Source of the DNA: JBILVQ01 sp044370375
GTDB lineage: Bacteria; Bacteroidota; Bacteroidia; UBA4408
NCBI GenBank assembly: GCA_044370375.1
Contig: JBILVQ010000003.1
Location: 1 to 41,070, forward strand
DNA length: 41,070 nucleotides
Reading direction: 5' to 3'
Shown here: piece by piece, positions 19,801 to 25,857 of the stretch
Layout: every line of letters starts with the position of its first letter
How positions within the stretch are numbered: the first letter of the stretch is position 1
Position numbers and translations under genes: made by a program
Notes under the pieces: generated by a model
What the model saw: the letters and a program-made list of their open reading frames with translations, nothing else
What the model was told of the DNA's origin: nothing
The model's database searches: none

Positions 19801-20678
19801 TTTACGTTTGAATCTAAAATCAAATCAAGGTGATGTGCATCAAGAATGGTTTCGCGGTCAATTAAAACCTCGTTCCTTTCGATAGAAACAACCTCGCCTG
19901 TATCCTCATCCACGAAATCCTCAATCCAGGTTTTCAAAACTCGAGCAGCCAACTTTCTGCCTTGAGCTTTCTTGATTCCTGTTTTGCTAACCTTCAGTTC
20001 ATCTGCAAGATTAAAAATCTCGAGGATATCTTTATCACTTTCAAACCCGATGGCTCTTAACAAAGTTGTTACAGGAAGTTTTTTCTTTCTGTCGATGTAA
20101 GCATACATCACATTGTTAATGTCAGTAGCAAATTCAATCCAGGATCCCTTGAATGGGATGATTCTGGCAGAATAAAGCTTTGTACCATTCGCATGGCGGC
20201 TCTGACCAAAAAACACGCCGGGAGAGCGGTGTAATTGCGAAACGATAACCCTTTCAGCGCCATTGATTACGAATGTCCCTTTGGGGGTCATGTAAGGAAT
20301 GGTTCCAAGGTAAACGTCCTGAATAATGGTTTCGAAATCCTCGTGTTCAGGGTCGGTGCAATAAAGCTTCAACTTTGCCTTGAGCGGCACTGAATAAGTC
20401 AAGCCTCTTTCGATACATTCATCAATGGTGTATCTGGGAGGATCAACAAAATAATCGAGGAATTCAAGAACAAAATTATTCCTGGCATCGGTGATAGGGA
20501 AATTTTCGGCAAACACCTGAAAAAGCCCTTCGTTTTTACGGTTTTCAGGGGTTGTTTCCAACTGAAAGAAATCTTGAAAAGATTTCACCTGAACGTCCAG
20601 AAAATCAGGATATGGTACCTGATTTTTAAGAGAAGAGAATGTTACTCTTCCACTAAGTTTATCGGTTTTTGTGGCCAA
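16863..20678 (-). CDS. rpoB: DNA-directed RNA polymerase subunit beta
   Basis: The 1271-residue catalytic beta subunit is full length. The rifampicin pocket reads [20 protein letters not shown], with the Asp, His and Ser equivalents of E. coli D516, H526 and S531 intact. In cluster II, however, the family motif CPIETPEG is CTIETPEG: Thr at residue 523 replaces the proline equivalent to E. coli P564. The lobe and C-terminal motifs ([33 protein letters not shown]) are normal. The start codon is TTG at 20678 (LATKTDKL...). There is no in-frame ATG upstream before a TGA, and the next Met is more than 100 residues downstream. The 110-base gap after rplL contains a strong hairpin. Confidence 0.98.
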   Translation of the reverse strand: [1271 protein letters not shown]

Positions 20679-20735
20679 GGCTAAATTTATTTTTAATCAA
20701 CCAACAATGCAATTAAAAAGACAGAAACTCGGAAA

Positions 20736-20763
20736 CCTCCAGGAAAATTGCTATTCCTGGAGG
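20736..20763 (-). other. Hairpin between rplL and rpoB (possible attenuator or processing site)
   Basis: CCTCCAGGAA (20736-20745) pairs perfectly with TTCCTGGAGG (20754-20763), 10 bp with an eight-base loop. Only short T-runs follow on the minus strand. In E. coli the same gap holds an attenuator and an RNase III site that set the ratio of L12 to RNA polymerase. Position and strength make a similar role plausible here. Confidence 0.65.
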
Positions 20764-20788
20764 TCCTGACTAACGTTATAAGACGTTA

Positions 20789-21169
20789 TTACTTAATTTC
20801 AACCTCAGCTCCGGCTTCAGTTAATTGAGCTTTAATGGCTTCAGCATCTTCTTTAGAAATTCCTTCCTTTAATGGTTTTGGAGCTCCGTCAACAAGATCC
20901 TTTGCTTCTTTAAGGCCAAGGCCGGTGATATCTTTTACAATTTTAACTACACCTAACTTAGCAGCACCGGCTGATTTTAGGATAACGTCAAAAGTTGTTT
21001 TTTCTGCAGCAGCAGCGCCATCTCCGGCACCACCAGCAGGGGCAGCAACTGCAACAGCAGCAGCGGCAGGCTCAATTCCGTATTCATCTTTAAGAATTTG
21101 AGCGAGTTCGTTAACTTCCTTCACGGTAAGGTTAACCAGTTGTTCAGCAAAAGCTTTCAAATCAGCCAT
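20789..21169 (-). CDS. rplL: 50S ribosomal protein L7/L12
   Basis: The 126-residue stalk protein has the standard layout. The N-terminal dimerisation part is at 1-35. An Ala/Gly-rich hinge lies around residues 35-55 (PAAAAVAVAAPAGGAGDG). The C-terminal domain (FDVILKSAGAAKLGVVKIVK, TGLGLKEAKDLVDGAPKPLK) binds translation factors such as EF-Tu and EF-G. It sits 56 bases after rplJ, with which it forms the stalk. Confidence 0.97.
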   Translation of the reverse strand: MADLKAFAEQLVNLTVKEVNELAQILKDEYGIEPAAAAVAVAAPAGGAGDGAAAAEKTTFDVILKSAGAAKLGVVKIVKDITGLGLKEAKDLVDGAPKPLKEGISKEDAEAIKAQLTEAGAEVEIK

Positions 21170-21225
21170 TGTTATTTGTTTTGATTAGGGGATTGAACTT
21201 AATTGAATTAGACAGTTTTGACGGA

Positions 21226-21744
21226 TTAATTACGGTCGGAGAGCGTTTTTACAATTCCTGCCAACTTGTTTTTACCTGATTGAAGGGCAGAAACAACATT
21301 TTTAGCAGGCGATTGTAAAAGACCAATAACGTCACCAATCAATTCGTTTTTAGATTTTATTGCTACCAGAGCATCGATCTGGTTATCACCGATGTAAGAA
21401 CACTCTTCAACCCAAGCAGCCTTCAAAATTGGGCGATCGTTCTTTTTTCTGAATTCCTTAATAAGTTTGGCAGGAGCGTTTCCTAATTCACAAAACATTA
21501 TTGAAGAGGATCCTTTAAGAACAGGGTACAAAGATTCATAGTCACCTGAGGAACGCTCAAGCGCTTTTCTTAGCAGGGTGTTTTTTACCATTTTCAGGCG
21601 AATATCTGCCTGAAAACACTTTCTACGCAACTCGTTGTTTTTTGCAACAGTTAAGGTAGATATATCCGTGATATAAAAGTTAGGGTTGTTTTGGATTTCC
21701 ACCACCAACTCTTCGATAGCCGAGTTTTTTTCTTCTTTTCTCAT
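21226..21744 (-). CDS. rplJ: 50S ribosomal protein L10
   Basis: The 172-residue protein anchors L7/L12 dimers to 23S rRNA. The N-terminal RNA-binding domain (MRKEEKNSAIEEL, ADIRLKMVKNTLLRKAL) and the C-terminal helix (AKNVVSALQSGKNKLAGIVKTL) that carries L12 are visible. Only 29 bases separate it from rplA, so there is no long leader of the kind E. coli uses for L10 autoregulation at this point. Confidence 0.97.
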   Translation of the reverse strand: MRKEEKNSAIEELVVEIQNNPNFYITDISTLTVAKNNELRRKCFQADIRLKMVKNTLLRKALERSSGDYESLYPVLKGSSSIMFCELGNAPAKLIKEFRKKNDRPILKAAWVEECSYIGDNQIDALVAIKSKNELIGDVIGLLQSPAKNVVSALQSGKNKLAGIVKTLSDRN

Positions 21745-21773
21745 GTCAATTTTTACTTGAAGTGATTAGTTGG

Positions 21774-22466
21774 TTAGGCGATTGATTTTGGTTCAATTTG
21801 GATACCCGGGCTCATGGTACTTGAAAGGAAAATACTTTTTATGTATGCTCCTTTGGCTGCACTAGGCTTCAACTTTAAAATGGTTTGCAATAATTCATTA
21901 GCATTTTCAGCAATTTTATCGCTTTCAAAAGAAACCTTACCAATAGAGGCGTGGATAATACCGGTTTTATCAACTTTAAAATCAATTTTTCCGGCTTTTA
22001 CCTCAGCCACTGCCTTGCCCACTTCCATGGTAACCGTGCCGGTTTTAGGGTTTGGCATTAAACCGCGGGGACCAAGAATTTTTCCAAGAGCACCTACTTT
22101 ACCCATTGCTGTTGGGGTTGTGATGATTACATCCACACCGGTCCAACCACCTTTGATTTTTTCAATGTACTCATCCAATCCAACAAAATCTGCTCCTGCT
22201 GCTTTGGCCTCTTCCTCCTTATCAGGTGAACAAAGTACAAGTACTTTTTTAACCTTTCCGGTTCCATGAGGCAAGGTTACAATACCTCTTACCATTTGGT
22301 TAGCTTTTCGCGGATCTACACCCAAACGGATGCAAAGGTCTACGGATGAATCGAATTTGGTATAAGTGATGTCCTTAACCAATTTGGAGGCCTCTCCTAG
22401 TGTGTAGGATTTCTTCTTGTCAACAAGACCCTCCACTTTCTTTCTGTTCTTCGTTATTTGAGCCAT
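21774..22466 (-). CDS. rplA: 50S ribosomal protein L1
   Basis: The 230-residue protein contacts 23S rRNA at the mobile L1 stalk near the E site. It carries the two-domain L1 pattern (KFDSSVDLCIRLGVDPRKANQMVRG, GKVGALGKILGPRGLMPNPK) and ends SPGIQIEPKSIA. In many bacteria L1 represses translation of its own rplK-rplA message. Both genes are adjacent here with a 33-base gap. Confidence 0.97.
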   Translation of the reverse strand: MAQITKNRKKVEGLVDKKKSYTLGEASKLVKDITYTKFDSSVDLCIRLGVDPRKANQMVRGIVTLPHGTGKVKKVLVLCSPDKEEEAKAAGADFVGLDEYIEKIKGGWTGVDVIITTPTAMGKVGALGKILGPRGLMPNPKTGTVTMEVGKAVAEVKAGKIDFKVDKTGIIHASIGKVSFESDKIAENANELLQTILKLKPSAAKGAYIKSIFLSSTMSPGIQIEPKSIA

Positions 22467-22499
22467 GAGTATAGCTTTTTGAATTTCGGTTAAGGGTGA

Positions 22500-22943
22500 T
22501 TATTTCTTTAAGGGACTTTCTCCGTTAATGGTGATTCCCATGCTTCTTGCGGTTCCTGCAACCATGCTCATTGCTGAGTCAATGGTAAAGCAATTCAAAT
22601 CCGGCATTTTTTCCTGTGCAATAGCCTGAACTTGCTCCCAGGTAACCGAACCAACTTTTTTTCTGTTAGGTTCGGCTGAGCCAGACTTAACTTTTCCGGC
22701 CTCTAACAATTGAGCGGCAACGGGTGGCGTTTTAATGATAAAGTCGAACGACTTATCAGAATAAACGGTAATTAATACCGGTAAAATTTTTCCGGGACGG
22801 TCTTGGGTTCTAGCATTAAACTGCTTACAGAACTCCATAATGTTTACACCTTTGGAACCTAAAGCAGGACCGATTGGAGGGGCAGGATTAGCTGCTCCAC
22901 CTTTCACCTGAAGTTTCACAAAGCCAGTGATTTCTTTCGCCAT
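22500..22943 (-). CDS. rplK: 50S ribosomal protein L11
   Basis: The 147-residue protein binds the GTPase-associated region of 23S rRNA. The N-terminal segment KLQVKGGAANPAPPIGPALG and the C-terminal RNA-binding domain (AGTARSMGITI) are typical, and the length is normal. It lies 33 bases downstream of nusG and upstream of rplA. Confidence 0.97.
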   Translation of the reverse strand: MAKEITGFVKLQVKGGAANPAPPIGPALGSKGVNIMEFCKQFNARTQDRPGKILPVLITVYSDKSFDFIIKTPPVAAQLLEAGKVKSGSAEPNRKKVGSVTWEQVQAIAQEKMPDLNCFTIDSAMSMVAGTARSMGITINGESPLKK

Positions 22944-22976
22944 TTTTTACTTTATTTTGATGCCTTGAGGCTCTTG

Positions 22977-23564
22977 TTATTCTTTTTCAACTTGCATGTA
23001 AGAAAGCTCTAGTGGTGTTTTTCTTCCGAAAATTTTCACCATCACTTTCAATTTTTTCTTTTCCTCATTGATTTCTTCAATCACACCGGAGAAGCTGTTA
23101 AACGGACCATCAACTACTTTTACCGTTTCACCAACAATAAATGGAATGGTCAATTCTTCATCTTTTTCTGCCAATTGGTCAACCTTACCTAAAATTCGGT
23201 TTACCTCTGCCTGCCTGAGGGGAAGAGGGTCACCATTCTTATCACCAAGGAACCCAATTACGCCAGTAATATTCTTGATGGCATGAGGAATTTCCCCTAC
23301 CAAAGTTGCTTCTATCAATATATAGCCCGGGAAAAAGTTCCTTTCCTTACTGATTTTCTTACCGTTTCTGATTTGGTAAATTTTTTCAGTTGGAATAAGT
23401 ACCTGAGCCACATAATCACTCAATCCGAGACGACCAATCTCTACTTCAATGTACTGTTTAATTTTCTTCTCTTTTCCGGAAATGGCGCGAACTACGTACC
23501 ACTTCTTTGAAGAATCGGAAGAAGGATTTGAAACAGTTTCATTATGTATTTCACCTGAGGTCAT
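22977..23564 (-). CDS. nusG: Transcription termination/antitermination factor NusG
   Basis: NusG binds RNA polymerase and links it to Rho or the ribosome. The 195 residues contain the NGN domain (WYVVRAISGKEKKIKQYIE, QVLIPTEKIYQIRNGKKI, FFPGYILIEA) and a C-terminal KOW motif (GETVKVVDGPFNSFSGVIEE). The start codon overlaps the secE stop by one base (TAATG), so the two are translationally coupled. Confidence 0.97.
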   Translation of the reverse strand: MTSGEIHNETVSNPSSDSSKKWYVVRAISGKEKKIKQYIEVEIGRLGLSDYVAQVLIPTEKIYQIRNGKKISKERNFFPGYILIEATLVGEIPHAIKNITGVIGFLGDKNGDPLPLRQAEVNRILGKVDQLAEKDEELTIPFIVGETVKVVDGPFNSFSGVIEEINEEKKKLKVMVKIFGRKTPLELSYMQVEKE

Positions 23565-23758
23565 TACCCGGAGATTTTATAAAGATTTTCCATGATAAAC
23601 CTAAAGCTTGAGTCCATTGCCAAAACAATTAGGGCAATAATAACAGATGCTACCATCACAATGATTGCACTACTTTGGAGCTCAGGCCATGTTGGCCAAC
23701 TTACCTTGTGTACCAACTCCTGGTAGCTTTCCTGAAAATATACTTTTAGTTTATTCAT
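23564..23758 (-). CDS. secE: Preprotein translocase subunit SecE
   Basis: The short 64-residue form has one amphipathic helix (YFQESYQELVHKVSWPTWPEL) and one membrane segment (SSAIIVMVASVIIALIVLAM), as in most bacteria apart from the longer E. coli protein. It stabilises SecY in the translocon. It follows tRNA-Trp by 13 bases and overlaps nusG by one base. Confidence 0.95.
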   Translation of the reverse strand: MNKLKVYFQESYQELVHKVSWPTWPELQSSAIIVMVASVIIALIVLAMDSSFRFIMENLYKISG

Positions 23759-23771
23759 TTTCTTTTGTTTG

Positions 23772-23842
23772 CACGGGTGGAGAGATTCGAACTCCCATCA
23801 ACGGTTTTGGAGACCGCTATTCTACCCTTGAACTACACCCGT
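23772..23842 (-). tRNA. tRNA-Trp (CCA anticodon)
   Basis: The minus strand folds into a full cloverleaf. The acceptor stem ACGGGTG/CACCCGT has discriminator G, the anticodon loop is CTCCAAA, and the T arm is GGGAG-TTCGAAT-CTCTC. The 3' CCA is not encoded. It lies between tuf and secE. Confidence 0.95.
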
Positions 23843-23865
23843 TTACTGATTATTCGCAGGTAGAA

Positions 23866-23893
23866 TAGCAGATTCCCATGAGGGAATCTGCTA
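23866..23893 (-). other. 12-bp hairpin in the tuf 3' region
   Basis: TAGCAGATTCCC (23866-23877) and GGGAATCTGCTA (23882-23893) form a perfect 12-bp stem with the loop ATGA. No T-run follows on the minus strand, so it is a candidate 3'-end or processing structure between tuf and tRNA-Trp rather than a classic terminator. Confidence 0.7.
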
Positions 23894-23908
23894 TATCCTA
23901 CAATTCAA

Positions 23909-25096
23909 TTAGGCAATGATTTCAGTTACCTGACCAGCACCAACGGTACGTCCACCTTCGCGGATAGCGAAACGAAGACCTTTATCCATCGCTACAGGAA
24001 CGATCAACTTTACAGTAATGGTTACGTTATCACCAGGCATTACCATTTCGCGACCCTCAGGAAGAACGATTTCTCCTGTTACGTCTGTTGTACGAAGGTA
24101 AAACTGAGGACGGTATCTGTTATGGAAAGGAGTGTGACGACCACCTTCTTCTTTCTTCAATACGTAAATTTCAGCTTTGAAATCAGTGTGAGGAGTAATT
24201 GAACCCGGTTTTGCAATAACCATACCTCTGCGGATATCGTTTTTGTCAATACCACGTAACAATAAACCTACGTTGTCACCAGCTTCTCCACGATCCAATA
24301 ATTTACGGAACATTTCAACACCGGTTACAACCGACTTCATCTTTGTTTCCTGCATTCCGATTACTTCAACCTCTTCTCCAGAGTTAATAACTCCAGTCTC
24401 GATTCTACCAGTAGCAACAGTACCACGACCGGTAATAGAGAATACGTCTTCAACAGGCATCAAGAAAGGCTTGTCAACCTGACGTGGAGGAATTGGAATA
24501 AATGCATCAACAGCGTCCATCAATTCCATAATTTTTGGAACCCAGTTGGCATCCTTGTTCAAACCACCTAAGGCAGAACCACGGATGATTGGTGTGTTGT
24601 CACCATCAAACTGGTAGAAACTAAGTAATTCACGAATTTCCATTTCAACAAGGTCTAACAACTCAGGGTCATCAACCATGTCAACTTTGTTCATGAAAAC
24701 TACAATTTTAGGTACACCTACCTGACGAGCCAAAAGGATGTGCTCGCGAGTTTGAGGCATTGGACCATCAGTAGCAGCTACTACAAGAATAGCTCCATCC
24801 ATTTGGGCCGCACCAGTAACCATGTTTTTAACGTAGTCAGCGTGACCAGGACAGTCAACGTGTGCGTAGTGACGGTTACCCGTTTCATACTCTACGTGAG
24901 AAGTATTAATGGTAATACCTCTTTCTTTCTCTTCAGGAGCGTTGTCGATTGAAGAGAAGTCGCGCACTTGCGCCCAACCTTTGTCTGCAAGTACAGAGGT
25001 AATTGCTGCGGTAAGGGTTGTTTTACCGTGGTCAACGTGACCAATTGTTCCAATGTTCACGTGGGGTTTGGAACGGTCGAATTTTTCTTTAGCCAT
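23909..25096 (-). CDS. tuf: Elongation factor Tu
   Basis: EF-Tu delivers aminoacyl-tRNA to the ribosome as the GTP complex. The 395 residues include the GTPase motifs GHVDHGKT (19-26), DCPGH (about 81-85), NKVD (about 136-139) and SAL, then the two beta-barrel domains. Position between tRNA-Thr and tRNA-Trp/secE corresponds to tufB in E. coli. The 5' region holds two terminator-like hairpins, so expression may be controlled by attenuation. I saw no clear TAnnTTTG promoter directly upstream. Confidence 0.98.
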   Translation of the reverse strand: MAKEKFDRSKPHVNIGTIGHVDHGKTTLTAAITSVLADKGWAQVRDFSSIDNAPEEKERGITINTSHVEYETGNRHYAHVDCPGHADYVKNMVTGAAQMDGAILVVAATDGPMPQTREHILLARQVGVPKIVVFMNKVDMVDDPELLDLVEMEIRELLSFYQFDGDNTPIIRGSALGGLNKDANWVPKIMELMDAVDAFIPIPPRQVDKPFLMPVEDVFSITGRGTVATGRIETGVINSGEEVEVIGMQETKMKSVVTGVEMFRKLLDRGEAGDNVGLLLRGIDKNDIRRGMVIAKPGSITPHTDFKAEIYVLKKEEGGRHTPFHNRYRPQFYLRTTDVTGEIVLPEGREMVMPGDNVTITVKLIVPVAMDKGLRFAIREGGRTVGAGQVTEIIA

Positions 25097-25118
25097 GCTA
25101 TATCAGTGTTTGAGAGTT

Positions 25119-25145
25119 AAAAAAAATTTGTCCTACAAATTTTTT
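25119..25145 (-). promoter_or_regulatory. AT-rich hairpin with T-run in the tuf leader
   Basis: AAAAAATTTGT (25121-25131) and ACAAATTTTTT (25135-25145) form a perfect 11-bp inverted repeat with a three-base loop, followed on the minus strand by more T. It ends about 23 bases before the tuf start codon. It looks like an attenuator, although the stem is weak because nearly all pairs are A-T. Confidence 0.5.
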
Positions 25146-25202
25146 GAGGTTTAAGGTTTCTCGTTGAAGCTTGCCGCGTTTTAAGGCAGCAAACTCTTGG
25201 TC

Positions 25203-25229
25203 AAAAAAATTAAGGTTTAACCCTTAATT
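25203..25229 (-). terminator. Terminator-like hairpin between tRNA-Thr(GGT) and tuf
   Basis: On the minus strand AATTAAGG pairs with CCTTAATT (25222-25229 with 25208-25215) around a six-base loop. The complement of 25203-25209 continues as T. It would stop or weaken transcription from the tRNA genes into tuf. Confidence 0.6.
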
Positions 25230-25243
25230 CAATCTTCCCTTCG

Positions 25244-25315
<72 letters not shown>

Positions 25316-25439
25316 TGAATTAGTTTGCCATTTGTCTGTCGGTAATGAATTGAATTTCAATTTTTTTACCTCCTGAAAAACGACATGGCGGTTAAGCAGG
25401 TTTTTGTTGGTACTTGCGTACCGTAGGGCCGAAACCCGG
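25316..25439 (-). other. Structured 124-base spacer between tRNA-Gly and tRNA-Thr(GGT)
   Basis: This spacer is long for a tRNA cluster. On the minus strand it contains GGTAC-GCAA-GTACC (25409-25422), a 5-bp stem with a GNRA-type loop. It also contains CCTGCTTAACC (25390-25400), which is complementary to the leader of tRNA-Gly. Finally it has GCCAT...ATGGC arms (25384-25388 and 25328-25332) that could close a separate domain. No convincing ORF is present. Confidence 0.45.
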
Positions 25440-25527
25440 AGCGGAAGACGGGGCTCGAACCCGCCACCCTCAGCTTGGAAGGCTGATGCTCTACCAAATG
25501 AGCTACTTCCGCTAATCCTGCTTAACC
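25390..25527 (-). repeat. Inverted repeat enclosing tRNA-Gly
   Basis: GGTTAAGCAGG (25390-25400) and CCTGCTTAACC (25517-25527) are perfect reverse complements. In the transcript the leader arm ends 4 bases before the mature tRNA, and the trailer arm begins 39 bases after it. The arms could pair and hold the whole pre-tRNA in one loop. Confidence 0.7.
25440..25512 (-). tRNA. tRNA-Gly (TCC anticodon)
   Basis: Acceptor stem GCGGAAG/CTTCCGC with discriminator T, D arm GCTCATTTGGTAGAGC, anticodon loop CTTCCAA, and T arm GCGGG-TTCGAGC-CCCGT. No CCA is encoded. The precursor is flanked by 11-base complementary arms. Confidence 0.95.
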
Positions 25528-25640
25528 ATGGAAAATCTTTGTGGTGGGGAGAGGAGGATTCGAACCTCCGAAGTCGTAAGACAGCAGATTTACAGTCTGA
25601 TCCATTTGGCCACTCTGGAATCTCCCCTGAGATTTTCCAT
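25528..25640 (-). repeat. Inverted repeat enclosing tRNA-Tyr
   Basis: ATGGAAAATCT (25528-25538) and AGATTTTCCAT (25630-25640) are perfect 11-base complements. One lies 2 bases before the mature 5' end and the other 3 bases after the encoded CCA, so the precursor can form a long helix extending the acceptor stem. Confidence 0.75.
25545..25627 (-). tRNA. tRNA-Tyr (GTA anticodon)
   Basis: A class II tRNA with a long variable arm. The acceptor stem is GGGGAGA/TCTCCCC with discriminator A, the anticodon loop is CTGTAAA, and the T arm is GGAGG-TTCGAAT-CCTCC. It is the only tRNA in the cluster with an encoded CCA (25542-25544). Confidence 0.95.
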
Positions 25641-25660
25641 TTACAATATTTAAAAGAACG

Positions 25661-25734
25661 AGCCGGTGGAGGGATTCGAACCCCCGACCAGCTGATTACA
25701 AATCAGCTGCTCTGGCCAACTGAGCTACACCGGC
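25661..25734 (-). tRNA. tRNA-Thr (TGT anticodon)
   Basis: Acceptor stem GCCGGTG/CACCGGC with discriminator T, D arm GCTCAGTTGGCCAGAGC, anticodon loop TTTGTAA, and T loop TTCGAAT. No CCA is encoded. It is the first tRNA of the cluster, downstream of a strong promoter candidate. Confidence 0.95.
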
Positions 25735-25749
25735 TTTTGTTTTGATGCA

Positions 25750-25784
25750 AAAAAAAATGCAGCCCCCTTTTTTTGGGGACTGCA
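25750..25784 (-). terminator. Intrinsic terminator of hpf, overlapping the tRNA promoter
   Basis: On the minus strand TGCAGTCCCC pairs with GGGGGCTGCA (one mismatch), followed by nine or ten T. It ends the hpf transcript. The first bases of the stem also form the end of the promoter region for the tRNA cluster. Confidence 0.8.
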
Positions 25785-25813
25785 AATGTATGAAGGTTTT
25801 AGAAAATTACAAA
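25783..25813 (-). promoter_or_regulatory. Bacteroidota-type promoter for the tRNA-tuf cluster
   Basis: On the minus strand a TTTG -33 element (25810-25813) is followed after 19 bases by TACATTTG (25783-25790), an exact TAnnTTTG -7 box. The predicted start lies near 25779, inside the terminator hairpin. It is the only element in the window matching both boxes exactly, as expected for a stable-RNA promoter. Confidence 0.75.
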
Positions 25814-25857
25814 CCCTAATGAATTTTTTTTATAAAATTCTTGGTTTTTTGTGTAAG

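Noticed and set aside
21814..22269. A 151-codon ORF antisense to rplA
   Set aside because: Shadow of a highly conserved gene with biased codons; no independent support.
23665..23868. A 67-codon plus-strand ORF over tRNA-Trp and secE
   Set aside because: It is antisense to secE and tRNA-Trp, with the same tRNA-derived artefact pattern (GGEIRTPINGF).
25331..25374. AGGAGGT followed by a TTG-started reading frame in the tRNA-Gly/tRNA-Thr spacer
   Set aside because: The frame is only about 18 codons and runs into tRNA-Thr; more likely part of the spacer's RNA structure or chance.
25404..25745. A 113-codon plus-strand ORF across the tRNA cluster
   Set aside because: It is the antisense of tRNA-Gly, -Tyr and -Thr; segments such as GGIRTPDQ are a known artefact of reading tRNA T-arms backwards.
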